64,000 bases of DNA, from the NCBI GenBank assembly GCA_973895155.1, contig OZ316899.1, forward strand, positions 13,392,001 to 13,456,000. The letters run 5' to 3'. Made by a program: the position numbers and the translations under genes. The DNA is from Marsupella aquatica. Lineage: Eukaryota; Marchantiophyta. Positions 11,434 through 23,427 of the stretch are shown here, piece after piece; within the stretch, counting starts at the first letter, position 1, and every line of letters begins with the position of its first letter. The notes beneath the pieces are model-generated. The model saw only the letters and a list, made by a program, of their open reading frames with translations, ran no database searches and was not told the origin of the DNA.

Positions 11434-12919
11434 AGTGGTGGACCTTGCCACCCAGCGCCCTCACCAATCCCAGCACTCGCGCCTAAGTGCCCTTGGTGCC
11501 CGAACGCCTCCACGGAATACCTCGAGCAAGCATCCAAGTGCCTCTTGCACCACCTGCAGCCACTCCCATATGAAGCCGCACTTGCTCACCTACAAGACCG
11601 CTACTCAATGGTCCTCACTGTCTGCACAAACAAGCAAGCACCTTGGTAAGTAACCCCTCCGGATCTAGAACTCGCCCAGTCTAGCATCCTAACTCAAGCT
11701 CAATAGACATTGGTAAATAGGTCAGTGATAGGTACTCCCGATGCCATAAGCCGGAACCAGAACCCACGCCCACTGTCCGTCCAGGACAGCTCCTTCCCTG
11801 GGCGTGGCCCGGGTTCCCCCTCGTACCTATCCATCACCAATTGACCGCCCTGACCTCAGGACATGCTCATGGCCCAATTAGCATAGCTTGTCCTCAAGCT
11901 TGTCCCAAGCTTGTCTCAACACGCCGGGACCAGAATGGCCCCGACTCTAACAACCGCTCCCGGTTCGCCCCACTGATGGTCTAGGGACCGAGCGCCCTTG
12001 GGACTCACCCTCCATACCTACTTGGCCTTGCCTCCCCAACGCAAGCTCCCTTGGGAGGCTGAACGCGGCTTGGCTGCTGTTCGGCAGGATTTGGCAAACG
12101 GGCGAGCTAACACCCACAAACCACGAGAACCCATGGCACCCCCAGACCCAGCTGAGCTCAGGTAGCCCTCCTCAAGAGCTTTCCAACACACCTAAGAAGT
12201 CCTCCAACGGACTTCCCATTGGGAAGATATCACCATTTCCGTTTGGCGGTTTCCCTTAGTGTCGCGACCGCCGCGGCTCACGACTTCGGCTTGCCCTTAG
12301 CCCCCAGGAAGACACCACTCCCCTCATATATGCTTCTGGAGACCTGCCACCCCCGGACCAGCTTTGGTCCCTAAACATTTGGCCCCCAACCCGGATCTCA
12401 TCGCGCATAATGGGCACGCCACCAACTGGCAACGCCCATAAATTTCTTGATAGGCATCCGCAAGCGGAGTGCGTAGGCCCGTTGTGACCGGGCCGACCAG
12501 TGCTCATGCCTAGGCCCTCAGGTCTGATCGCCGCTTGGGGCCCCCGACCGGCCCAACCCGGATCGGGCCACAACTTGCACCCCAGCGTCCGTTGCCAATG
12601 ACGTCAACTCCATTGACCTTGGGCCCAAGAGGAGCTCACTCCCAAGCCCTCAAAATTCAAAGCCCATTTGATGGTCCGGATGGCCATCCTTGAGCCCGGC
12701 CCATTTCCCCTTGACCCGACCAGCCATAGGCTAGTCCAAGTCCTTAGTTTGTGTCCCCAGCTTGGCCCCTTGCCTCGCCAGTGCGACGTCTCATTGGCCA
12801 CAAGTCTCCCCATGCTAAGTCCTCCCCGGATGGCCTATCCAGGCCTGGACCATAAGGGAGCTCGGCGTTGGAGTCAGCGACACCGGAGCTAAGTGTTAAG
12901 GTAGTCAAGTTCCGCAACT
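11434..12919 (-). repeat. Gypsy 3' LTR
   Basis: About 1486 bp, highly similar to 18595-19872. On the plus strand it begins AGTGGTGGAC and ends CGCAACT, so the termini are AGT...ACT rather than the usual TG...CA. It holds about 208 bp (roughly 12151-12360) absent from the other LTR. The missing piece is bordered by GACCCAGCT and GACCAGCT, pointing to a deletion in the 5' LTR by recombination between short repeats. Confidence 0.85.
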
Positions 12920-13349
12920 TGCTTAAAAATGGTCACATCCGCGTGACCTAAGTAAACGTTCCAACATGCCTAGACCACTTTGGGCCTTACAAATTTTATG
13001 AGGTAACAAATGGTTTGCCCATAAGGCTGATGCAAACCAGGTTGGTATGCGCATTCCAAACTTAGGAAATTCCAACCTATCCCACTTATCCAAGTAGGAT
13101 GCCAGTCCAAACGGGTAAGCTAACTCCAAACTTGTTGGACCCATTGTCCTCCCCTTGGGGCGCTCCCCTTTGGTTCAAACTAGCCCGCCCACAGATGTAG
13201 GGCGGGCACCATCAACTTCCACTCCCAAAAAGCAAATCGGCCGCCCAACACCCTCTAGCACCAACGCAATCCAACTTTATCCTTAAGAGGCCGAGAGGAG
13301 TGAAACTAGGATACAACTCACAAAGGTAGCTATAGTTGCCTGTACCAGT

Positions 13350-16300
13350 TCACAACGACGGTAGGCTGCTTTGCTTACGATAGTTTCCAAGGATCTCTGA
13401 GGCATTACCCAAATTTTCCTCCGGTTCCCAAGTACTCTCGACCTGGTCGTAGCCAGCCCACTTCACCAAATACTCTAAAATTTTTCTTCCCAACTTGCGT
13501 TTGTAACGGTGGTCCAGAATTGCCTCCACCTCAAACTCCTCTGCGTCCTCCACCAGCATGGCGTCCGGACGCAAGACCTGATCCCGATTGGGATCATCGT
13601 CTTTGACAAACTTCTTGAGCTGGCTAACATGGTAGCTTTTGCCCACGCCCATTTCCTTGGGTGTCTCCAACACCACCAAAACCGGATTATCCTTGTGGGC
13701 CCATCATATGATGCGATAGGGCCCCGCATATCTGGGTGCTAGCTTCCTACTTATGTTCCGTGGTATTGCTCAGGTCTCAACTGCAACCAGACGCTCTCCC
13801 CAATTTCAAAGCTTACCTGGCGTCGATGTTTATCCCCTTGCTCCTTGTACCGACTTTGGGCAAGGGTCATACCCTTGGTAGCCGCTTCCACAACTAGGCG
13901 CCGCTCTCAAATAAAATCATCCGCAGAAGGAACCTTGCTTTCCATCCGCCAAGTTTCCGGATTTATAAACCAGGAGGGCGCCCTTGGCGTCCTCCCTGTG
14001 GCCAACACAAACGGCGCAAACCCCGTCGCCAAATGCTTGGTCGAGTTATACCTAAACTCGACCATTGTTAAATGCTTTGCCCAATCCTTCTGATTGGCTG
14101 TCACAAAGTGACGCAAGTAGTCCTCCACGATACCGTTAACCCGTTCTGTTTGGCCATCTATCTCATGATGATACGCTGATCCCCTGGTCAGGTCCGTTCC
14201 GGATAACCGGAACAACGCCTTCCAGAAATGGCCTGTGAACTTGGTATCGCGATCGGACAGGATATGCAACGGCAATCCCCACTGTCGGAAGACATTGTCA
14301 AATACTAGACCGGCAACCTCTCGGGCCGAAACCATCTTTGTAGTAGGCAAGAAATATGCCATCTTGGAAAAACGATCCACGATTGTTAAGATGGAGTTAC
14401 TGTCGTGGGACTCAAGTAATCCAACAATGAAGTCCATGGAGATAGACTCCCATGGAGCCGCAGCTACTGGTAAGGGTTGCAGTAGTCCTCCTTTTGCCCT
14501 ATAGGCTGTTCGGTTCTTTTGGCATGAGTAACAACTTTGCACGTGTTGAAGGACCGATTGCTTCATGTCCGGCCAATACACATCTCGCGACATGCTGCGA
14601 TATGTGGCGGCTTGTCCTCCGTGTCCTCCCCAGGGCGAGTCGTGGTACTTTTGCAGAACCTCTAGCCTTAGAGACTCTGGTATGTACACACGCCTTGTCT
14701 TGTATCGCCATAACTGGACATTATGCGCCGTATCCAATCCCAACAATACGTGCCTTACCTTGCCCCGACTACCCCCATTGCTTTGCCAATCCTTAGCTAA
14801 CCTGTCATCCCCGTACGTCGCAGCCAGAACCTTTGGCCACTCGGATTCGAGCATCGTGATCCCATTGACACGATGTTGGTCCTTACGCGATAACGCGTTC
14901 GCTGCCGTATTTGTCTTCCCTGGAACGTGGTGGACTTCAAAATCAAAATCCGCCAAGAACATCTACCAGCGCATTTCCTTGGGGTTCAGCCTTGGCTTAG
15001 AACTGAAGTACCCGGCCGGCGAGCTATCTGTGTGGATTACCACTTTGGGACCGTTCTTAAGGTAAATCTCCCACTTCTTCAATGCATAGATCACAACATA
15101 CATTTCCCTTTCCGGCGTGATCCAGTGATTTTCCAACTTACATGACTCGAAGGCCACAGGACGCCCATCTTGGTGAAGACAGGCGCCGATGGCATAATCA
15201 CTTGCGTCTGTCCAAATCTCGAACGGCTTCCCCATCTCAGGTAACTTTAGAACCGCTTAAGTTCTAGGAATGCTAACTCGCAATCCTGTGTCCACACAAA
15301 CACTTTGTTTTTCAATGTTAGCGCATTGAGGGGCCTCGCAATCCTTGCATAGTCTTTCATGTATCTTCAATAGAAACCCGTAAATCCTAAGAAGGCTCTA
15401 ACTTGCCTTACATTGGACGGACACTCCCATTCTTTGATCTCCTTAAGCTTGTCCTGACTAGGCCCAATCCCTTCCGGGGTAAAGGTATGGCCAAGGAACT
15501 GAATCTCGTTCATTGCAAACTTGCACTTGCTAGGTTTAGCAAAGAGATGAGCCTTACGAAGGCAAGAGAACACTTCTCTAAGCAACTGCGCATGCTTCTC
15601 CAATGTTTTTGAGTAGATTAGGATGTCGTCAATAAAGATGACCACTCCTTGGTCCAACAAGTCATGAAAGATGGTATTCATCATCTTCATGAACGTTGCA
15701 GTTGCATTACACAACCCGAACGGCATGACCAAAAACTCATAGGATCCAAACCTTGTGCACATCGCGATCTTATACTTGTCTCCCTTAGCCATGCGGATCT
15801 GGTAATACCTAGACCGCAAGTCCACCTTTGAAAACTTCTTAGCCCCTAAGAGGCAATCGAAGAGGTCATCCATATGAGGTAACGGGTACTTGTTCTTTAC
15901 CATCTGCTTATTGAGGGCCCGGTAATCTGCGCACAATCTCAAAGTACCATCCTTTTTGGACACAAACAGCGCGGGCGCCCCGTAAGGACTCTTACTAGGG
16001 CGATGAACCCTTGGTTGATCAATTCTTCCAAGGCATTCTTCAACATCATTTGCTCGTTCAGGTTCAGACGATAAGGGGCTTTAGCCTGAGGAGCCAATCC
16101 CGGCTCCAACTCAACTTGGTGATCCACTTCTCTCCGCGGGGTAAACCTTTAGGTAGCTTCTGCGAGAGCATGTCGTTGAATTCCTCTAAAATTTCAGGAA
16201 TTCGACCGCAGTCGGGCCCGACCTTAGCTGACTTGACCTTTGGCTGCGACGCAGCCTCCTTGGTTGGGTGGAGATGAAAGAAGAAACATTCATGTCCACC

Positions 16301-17017
16301 CTTGAAGTCTTTCCACCATTGCTTCGCCGATACACACGGAGACATCCACGACACTTTACTTACTTTAAGAAATTTTTCTTTATTTTTGGTAATTTTGTAT
16401 ACAACGATGGGCTCACCGCCCTTTTTGGGAAAATGGAGCACCTCACCCCCCGGTTTCAAGGTAACATTGTGCTTTCTGAGATAACCTACCGACAAAATGA
16501 AGTCTACAGCTAGACCGTCTAGAACGTAGAACATCTCCTGACTAACAAAATTTTGTTGTTCGCCTATGACCTCTACCCGAAGTCTATGCACTACTCTCGA
16601 CACTATCCCCTTCGTGTCGTTGGCAAACTTGCACACTAATGGTTGTAACAACTCTTGCACGTCCACCCCAAGACGAGCTGCCGCCTGCCCACTTATGAAG
16701 CAGGCGGTCACGCCTGTATCCACCAAAGCAACACCCAGATTACCGTTAGAAGTGACATTCACAAAAATCAGTTTTTCAGGATCCATTGTCTTAACTTTAG
16801 GTATCTTCTCTCGCAACAACACCCTCTCTCCGTCAGGGACATCCCCTACAGGGACCTTGTCAGCTACAAAGGGTTCGGTTAGAGCAATACTTACCTTAAT
16901 GCTCTTCTGCCCTCCACCATCTCCGTTTGGTTTGCCACCTTTCATGGAACAATCCCTACTTTGATGGCCCATGGCACGACATGTGAAGCACAAACCTTCA
17001 GCCCGCCTCTGCTCCAT
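13350..17017 (-). pseudogene. pol: Gypsy pol: protease, RT, RNase H, integrase, chromodomain
   Basis: Polyprotein that copies the element's RNA and integrates the cDNA. In order: CCHC knuckle CFTCRAMGHQSRDC (near 16990); aspartic protease LVDTG (near 16720); RT with CADYRALN, then FIDDILIYS at the active site (near 15630); RNase H IWTDASDYAIGACL (near 15200); integrase with the HHCC zinc region (WGGHGG...CYSCQKNR), catalytic MDFIVG and SDRDTKF, and DGQTERVN near 14140; chromodomain at 13360-13540 (VEAILDHR...EYLVKWAGY...STWEPEENL). The chromodomain places it among the chromoviruses, which use it to target chromatin. Stops at 14963 (TAG, where the family has Gln) and 13907 (TGA), and a break near 15960, make it inactive. 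Confidence 0.88.
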
Positions 17018-17023
17018 GGTTGC

Positions 17024-18450
17024 CTACTTCTTTGCTTTCTGTGCCGATGAGGCTCCTTTCTTAAAGTTGCCGGCCTTCCGGTTTCGCTTAGCTTCTCCAT
17101 TCTGGGGCTGGGGATCCGAACCACCGGCCCCCGCCCCCTCAGGTTGCTTACGCTTATTCCTGGGACCTTTTGCTTTCCCAGCTTCCCCCTCGGATCCCTT
17201 GCCACCCACCTTCGCCAAGTCCGGTCGGTTATTCACCAACGTAGTGGCCTTGTCGAAGGCGTCAGAAAGCGTTTTGAACTCATGATGCTTTTCCTGCAAC
17301 TTTTCCATGAGCAACGGTGGGAGCTTCACGATAAAGTTGTGAAGCTGTGTATGTAGGGTCTCTTGTCCCGCCGGGATACACGCCAACTGATTTTGGTAAT
17401 AAGTGATGAACTTTTGATATCACCCCTGAAACTCATCTCCGTTACGCATTTCTGAGCGTGCTGCTCCGGGTACTTAGTGGTGACATGAGCACGGAGACCC
17501 TCAACCAGGTTTTCCCAAGTTAACGGCAAGGAGGAGTCCTCTCACGACTTCTTCCATGACTTGTACCAAGTCAAGGCATAGTCCTTCAGCTAAGGAGCGG
17601 CTGCGGTAGCCCAAGTGGCACGCTCAACGCACGCTTGGAGATGAATCTCCATCGTGGAGAGCCAACTCAGGACTTTTGTCCACTTTGTTCGTAGGCCCCG
17701 TCGTAAGTTGGAGGAGTCGATAGCTGGTTCACTTGGAACATACTCCGTCCAACTACCATTCCCCCCTCGGGACGCGACGCACTCTGACTTCCCAGACTAA
17801 GTAAGTACTTAATTTGGGCCCCCTTGTTGTGTTCCAACTGCTCATAGATGAGTTGTTGGTCTTGAGTCAACAGACCCAGACCGTTGTCAGCTGTCGGGCC
17901 CTTACGGGTTGTATGAGGACGGTCCTCCAACCATCTTTCCTTTGCGGGTCGCCTGTCCTTAGGTTCTCTTGTGGATTTTGGTGAAACCCCCCGCGTCTTG
18001 CGAGCACCATGACCTCCCGGGACTGAGGTATCACCCGCGTCATCCTGGTTCTGCTTGGTCAAATTATCCACGATGATGTTCAGCTCGGCATCATCCTCTG
18101 GTTCCGCATTCAACCCTCTCAAGGCTAGGATCAGTTCCTCTTCCGGGTCCCGACCCTCTTCCTCTGTCTCAGCTTCAGCGTTGTCGTCGCTTGCGGTTGC
18201 GTCGGAGTCGTCATCATCCGACCCATCCTTTGAAGGATCAGCCGCCTCCTTCCCTTTAAGTTGACGGCGTTCTGCACTTGACTTGTTTGCCACAGCGGTC
18301 GACGGTTTGGCTGTTGCGTCTTCTTCGTCTGGCTTGTAACGTTTGTCTAGGGAAGTCCACCCGTCCTCCTTCTGTTCATCGTGAACTTGGGCTCTCCCCT
18401 TGGTGGGGGGAGCCTGCTTGCCACTCTTTGCACGAGTGTTTTTTGCCATG
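17024..18450 (-). pseudogene. gag: Gypsy gag polyprotein
   Basis: Capsid/nucleocapsid precursor. The probable start is the Met at 18450 (MAKNTRAKSGKQ), shortly after the primer-binding site. The N-terminal half (to 17667) is acidic and low-complexity, as in many chromovirus gags. The capsid part is split: one frame covers 17529-17440 (LTWENLVEGLRAHV) and another covers 17386-17024 (HNFIVKLPPLL...), with a break near 17400. The knuckle-bearing continuation is in pol, separated by a TAG at 17024-17026. The whole is a decayed copy. Confidence 0.75.
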
Positions 18451-18580
18451 TTCCCTGCGACCGAATCTGGCCGCAGTCGACCCGTCGGGCACGTTGAAGC
18501 ACTAAGTCCCCGCAAAAATCCCTTTAGATTTTTTGATTCCGACTTAGCACGACCCCGGCCCGGTGTCTATGCCGGCAATC

Positions 18581-18592
18581 GCTCTGATACCA
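18581..18592 (-). promoter_or_regulatory. Primer-binding site (tRNA-Met type) of the gypsy element
   Basis: On the minus strand TGGTATCAGAGC, the classic site complementary to the 3' end of initiator tRNA-Met used to prime reverse transcription. It lies two bases inside the 5' LTR, which confirms the LTR edge. Confidence 0.9.
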
Positions 18593-18594
18593 CA

Positions 18595-19872
18595 AGTGGT
18601 GGACGTCACCACCCAGCGCCCTCACCAATCCCAGCACTCGCGCTTAAGTGCCCTTGGTGCCCGAACACCTCCACGGAATACCTCGAGCAAGCATCTAAGT
18701 GCCTCTTGCACCACCTATAGCCACTCCCATATGAAGCCGCACTTGCTCACCTACACGACCACTACTCAACGGTCCTCACTGTTTGCACAAACAAGCAAGC
18801 ACCTCGGTAAGTAACCCCTCCGGATCTAGAACTCGCCCAATCTAGCATCCTAACTCAAGATCAACAGACGTTGGTAAATAGGTCAGTGATAGGTACTCCC
18901 GATGCCATAAGCCGGAACCAAAACCCACGCCCACTGTTCATCCAGGACAGCTCCTTCCTTGGGCGCGGCCCGGGTTCCCCCTCGTACCTATCCATCACCA
19001 ATTGACCGCCTTGACCTTAGGATATGCTCATGGCCCAATTAGCGTAGCTTGTCCTAAAGCTTGTCCCAAGCTTGTCTCAACACGTCGGGACCAGAATGGC
19101 CACAACTCTAACAACCGCTCCCGATTTTCCCCACTGATGGTCTAGGGACCAAGCGCCCTTGGGACTCAGCCTCCATACCTACTTGGCCTTGCCTCCCCAA
19201 CGCAAGCTCCCTTGGGAGGCTGAACACGGCTTGGCTGCTGTTCGGCAGGATTTGGCAAACAAGCGAGCTAACACCCACAAACCACGAGAACCCATGGCAC
19301 CCCATGACCCAGCTTTGGTCCCTAAACATTTGGCCCCCAACCCGGATCCCATCGCGCATAATGGGCACGCCACCAACTGACAACGCCCATAACTTTCTTG
19401 ATAGGCATCCGCAAGTGGAGTGCGTAGGCCCGTTGTGACCGGGCCGACCCAGTGCTCATGCCTAGGCCCTCAGGTCTGATCGCCGCTTGGGGCCCCCGAT
19501 CGGCCCAACCCGGATCGGGCCACAAGTTGCACCCCAAGCGTCTGTTGCCAATGGCGTCAACTCCATTGGCCTTGGGCCCAAGAGGAGCTCGCTCCCAAGC
19601 CCTCAGAACTCAAAGCCCATCCGACGATCTGGACGGCCATCCTTGAGCCTGGCCCATTTCCCCTTGACTCGACCAGCCATAGGCTAGTCCAAGTCCTTAG
19701 TTTGTGTCCCCAGCTTGGCCCCTTGCCTCGCGAGTGCGACGTCTCATTGCCCACAAGTCTCCCCATGCTAAGTCCTCCCCGGATGGCCTATCCGGGCCTG
19801 GACCATAAGGGAGCTCGGCGTTGGAGTCAGCGACGCCGGAGCTAAGTGTTAAGGTAGTCAAGTTCCGCGACT
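18595..19872 (-). repeat. Gypsy 5' LTR
   Basis: About 1278 bp, highly similar to 11434-12919 but lacking about 208 bp. Followed by ATATA (19873-19877), the right copy of the target duplication. Differences between the two LTRs are mostly scattered C/T and G/A changes. Confidence 0.85.
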
Positions 19873-20007
19873 ATATATAAGTAAGCAATTTCCAATGCAA
19901 ACTCATAATTAGACAAAGAGTTCCATGAAGGGTACAATGAAGCTCAAATAATGATATGTGCAAGGAATGTCATGTATTGAATAGGTGATGTACATATAAA
20001 GTTGTGA

Positions 20008-21618
20008 TCAATGCCAATCATAATCTACAAAAATCTCATCTCCTGCTCTAATGGTGTGGGTGGGATGCATCAAGACATAATGTGTGCATGCCATGGGCAA
20101 ACGTGGGTGACATGCATCATGGTACTCGTGCCACTCAGCGTTTGGCCTAAACCCTAAACGCCGACACCCAACAGTGCTATTCATGTAGCCCGCCAAGTTT
20201 CCTGTGCGAGGTAGATAACCATCCATCTGAGAATACCTAGGGTCCATCTTCAGTGACATGCCATATCGACCAAAGGTCGGACACTGTCAAGACAAGATTT
20301 GCCATCTCTGGGCCAAATACTTCGGCCCATAGAATGGGAACAATTGAGGTAAATCGTCAGGGGCACACCCATGAGGGACCACTATATCCACAAGTGCAAA
20401 AACGCCAAGGCCAACGTCAGGTCCCAATGTGGATGGGAGGAGGGCCCACGGCCGACCCCAGACTATGATAGGTTCCCTGACTGGAAGGTCGTCTGGGAGT
20501 CCAAACTGGGCAGGGAAGGAGTCCTTTATGATATCCAAGGCTCTCCCTCGCAACTGTCTTGCGACTCTCAAAGAAGGTGCATCAAGAAAAGGACAATGTG
20601 GCGGCACTATCCTAGGTGGACGAGACTCCATCAACCTCAGTCTAGTGGTCACCACTACTCCCCTCTCAATAGGGTGCACTTGCGCCACTCTCCCATCAAA
20701 AACACGGTCTATAGCCCTCAATGTGGCAGACAATGTTGATGGGGGTACTAGAGGGGTGATTGCACGCCTTGCAATCTCTCTCATGCTGTCCACGGCCGAA
20801 GGCACTACAATAGGAATCTGTCCACATGTGACCAGCAAGGCAACTTCAGAATTTGCGTATGAAAGCATGAACAATTGCAGCCTAGACAACTTCTAGTTAG
20901 GTAAAAAATGAAAGCAACTAAATAATTGAAATGTTTAAACCTTATATTTACCTCTTGTGTGGGCGGTATATAACGACCGTGGATCCCTAAATGGCTAAGG
21001 ACAGTGGTCCCCTGTTGTGAGATACAACTCCCTTGCACCGCCTACATGGGCAAGGCATCTTACGGATAGGTCCAATCCCCTGAATGGCAGCCATAGCATC
21101 TCCAAATCCCTCCTCAGCCGTGGATGGGTTGTGATACTAGTGTGAGGGACTGAAGGATCTAGTATCTCTCCTTCTGTCCCGCCGATGTCTGCGTCGGTGA
21201 TGCCTGGACCAATGGCGCCTAGATGGTGAGTCATCCCTCCTCCTGCCCCGGGAGTGATCCCTCCTCTCCTGGGAGTCATGGCTCGTCATCCCTGGGGACA
21301 CATCCCTCCTCCCTGGCGACTCATCCCTCCTCCTCCTCCCTGGCGACTCATCCCTCCTCCTCCTCCTTCATCGTGACCCATCCCTCCTCCTATCCGTGGA
21401 TCCATGGCTCCTCCTCTCCTCGGACTCATCACTAGTCCTCCCCATGACTGATCTCTCCTCCTCCCCAACGACTCATCCCTCTCCCTACTATGATGACCAT
21501 GTCTGCGTCGGTGACAAGTACCTCCATCACGATGGACATTGTATGATGAGGAAGACCCATACGTCGCCATATGGTCCTGCAACAACATACATGCCAGATA
21601 CCAATTAGTACCATTCAA
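20008..21618 (-). pseudogene. CACTA-borne gene: transposase-associated zinc motif plus SET-like domain
   Basis: Read leftward. The N-terminal part (21618-about 21120) is Arg/Gly/Asp-rich low complexity. Next is a motif like the transposase-associated domain of CACTA proteins: MPCPCRRCKG (21032-21055), then TTVLSHLGIHGRYIPP in a frame shifted by one base. An intron begins GTAAATA near 20950 and ends CTAACTAG near 20893. The next exon (about 20892-20008) looks like a SET (lysine methyltransferase) domain: GLGVFALVDI near 20400, LPFYG-like LFPFYGPKY, MNSTVG...RPNAEWHEY where the family has its N-H-S-C-x-P-N box, and finally GDEIFVDYDW (20014-20037). An in-frame TGA (20287-20289) splits the domain; reading continues in the same frame beyond it. 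Substrate and activity are unknown. The SET call is from motif order, not from a search. Confidence 0.55.
21223..21480. repeat. Low-complexity CCTCCTCATC-type minisatellite
   Basis: Imperfect tandem copies of a 24-27 base unit (TCATCCCTCCTCCTCC plus a spacer such as CTGGCGAC). On the minus strand they encode the Gly/Arg/Ser-rich repeats at the N terminus of the SET-like gene, for example GGGMSRQGGG. Confidence 0.6.
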
Positions 21619-21639
21619 ATAATGGCCACAAACCCTAAA

Positions 21640-22004
21640 AACTTATGGAGTTTTAAACGTTGTATAAACCCCACACGTTTTCCTACCCTATGTAAACCCC
21701 AAATGTAACGTCGTTTATATAAACCCCGGACATCGTAACCCCCTATTTTACGACGTACTGTGATGTTTACGTCGTCCCCCAGAACATTCTATTTAGGGTT
21801 TATGAAAAGAACATTGTTAAAAACGACGTTACATTGGGAGAACGAGGGTTCTTCGTGGTTTCGTGCGTAGCTTGGCGTTTTCCAAAGGAAAACATCGGGG
21901 TAATAGTCAAATGTGAGACACATTCGACGTCTCGGACCCCAACTCCCCTCCTCTCTCTTTCTCTCATTCAATTTTGACCTCTACGTTTGACAGTTGCCCT
22001 TCCA
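21640..22004. promoter_or_regulatory. Divergent promoter region of the CACTA genes with ACGTC motifs
   Basis: The gap between the minus-strand SET-like gene and the plus-strand second gene. It holds several copies of the element's motif (AACGTCGTTTA near 21710, TACGACGTAC near 21750, TACGTCGTC near 21771, ACGACGTTACA near 21821) among repeats of TATAAACCCC. Its position between divergent genes suggests a shared promoter; no TATA box or start site can be fixed from sequence alone. Confidence 0.5.
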
Positions 22005-23229
22005 ATGTCGAGACCAGCCTATCTTCCTTTCAGTGTGAACTTTGATGCAGACAAGGTGGCCATGGACAATTCAGAGGAGTTGGAGAAGGTGCGTCGAACT
22101 TTGCTTTCCACCCACCCATTGATCAACGCTTTCAATCAAAGGTTGAGATACTTGGGAGGAGTGGGAAGCAAAGAGTCCCAGTTTTTGGAGTACCTAGGCA
22201 ATATCGAGGCCAATGCTCCTGCCGTGGATGAGGATGAACAGATTCCCACTGCAAAGTGCTTGGGGGAGCTTGGTGAGGCTTCAGTGAATCCTCTACCTTT
22301 GTTCCCTTCGCTACCAGATGATGGTTGGGATGATCTAGCTTTCTTAGGAATGGCGCGTGATTCTCAGGTTCATTCTGGGACTCCTATCAAAAGCCAGGTC
22401 AGGATCCCACATGATAGATATGAGCCAAAGGATGGGGGGCGGGATTATCAAAGGAAGAGAAAGCATTGATCCCCTTCTAGGAGCAAAAGCAATAGCATTG
22501 ACAGGAGAAGACAAAAAGAGAAGGGAAAGGAGCGCAGACGTGTAGATGTAGACCCAAAGGCGGACAGGGGAAGGAGGCAATTACCTCCACAGTCACATTC
22601 ATCTTGTCCTCAGGCACCAGATTTTGCCCAGCGAGCTACAACAAAATCCAGCAATAGAGAGGAGCTCCCGACCATAACTTTGGCAGCTTTTGATGCAAAA
22701 CCGGATGTCCTTGATGAGAAGGCACTCACCAATCGAGTGCAGACCTGCTGTGCAAAACACTGCCTGGGTTGGACAACCTAGAAGGATTTGTCACATAACA
22801 CCAAGAAATTTCAGACACTCCTCAATGATGTGCAAACTGGGTTCCGCAATGGGAGAGAAATTGACTTCCGTCACATGAGGCAAAAGATTGTAAACCACTT
22901 GGCGGATAGAAGGTTTAGGTGGAAAAACAAGGTTCGAAAATCAAAATCTTTGCAGACAAGGGAGTACCACAAACCTGAAGGGATGACTAAGGCTAATTTC
23001 AATCTGATCGTCAGCAAGTTGGAGGCAGACCCAGACACGGCAGTAGGAAAGCGAGTGCGCATGGGGGACAAAGCAACAGCAGCTCGAAAGCAGACTGGCC
23101 GGCTTGTAGTGACCAATTTCTGGGGGCAAGGAGGATGGCGAGGCTTCCTTGCAACCTATGTAAGTGCCCATCCTGATTTCCTTGTTGTTTGTGCGTACCG
23201 GAGCCTTGCGATGAACTCCTGCTGCAAAC

Positions 23230-23427
23230 GTCTATGTTGCCAATTTTACGTTGCAATCCACTAGTAACGTCGTCCCTCACATCATAGACTCCTTCTTACG
23301 TACATCCTAACGATGTTATGTTAGTGAAACGTCTTCTCATCGATGTTACAACTATGCAGTCCGTCTTTACGTTGCAAAAAACAACGTTATTGAATGTACG
23401 TCCCATTCCGCGTCGTACATTACAATG
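23230..23427. repeat. Intronic ACGTC-type motif array, second CACTA gene
   Basis: About ten copies of the element's motif (TTTTACGTTGC, TAACGTCGTCC, TTACGTACATCC, AAACGTCTTC, TACGTCCC, GCGTCGTAC), directly before the solo LTR. Another copy (TACGACGTTACG) follows the LTR at about 26180, so the LTR interrupted the array. Confidence 0.55.

Larger units (their letters stand above)
11434..19872 (-). mobile_element. Full-length Ty3/gypsy chromovirus nested in the CACTA element
   Basis: A complete LTR retrotransposon in minus orientation: 5' LTR 18595-19872, primer-binding site, gag, protease, RT, RNase H, integrase, chromodomain, 3' LTR 11434-12919. It interrupts the CACTA element between the transposase gene and the SET-like gene, so it is younger than the CACTA insertion. 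Its coding frame has premature stops at 17024 (TAG), 14963 (TAG) and 13907 (TGA), each placed where the family has a continuous protein. The 3' internal segment 12920-13349 has no coding potential, and I see no clear polypurine tract next to the 3' LTR. Confidence 0.9.

Noticed and set aside
20287-20289. Selenocysteine or recoded TGA in the SET-like frame, given similar in-phase TGAs at 38880, 34218 and 46191
   Set aside because: TAG stops occur at similar rates in the same elements, the sites suit Arg (CGA) or Gln (CAG), and no shared stem-loop was seen; deamination decay is simpler.
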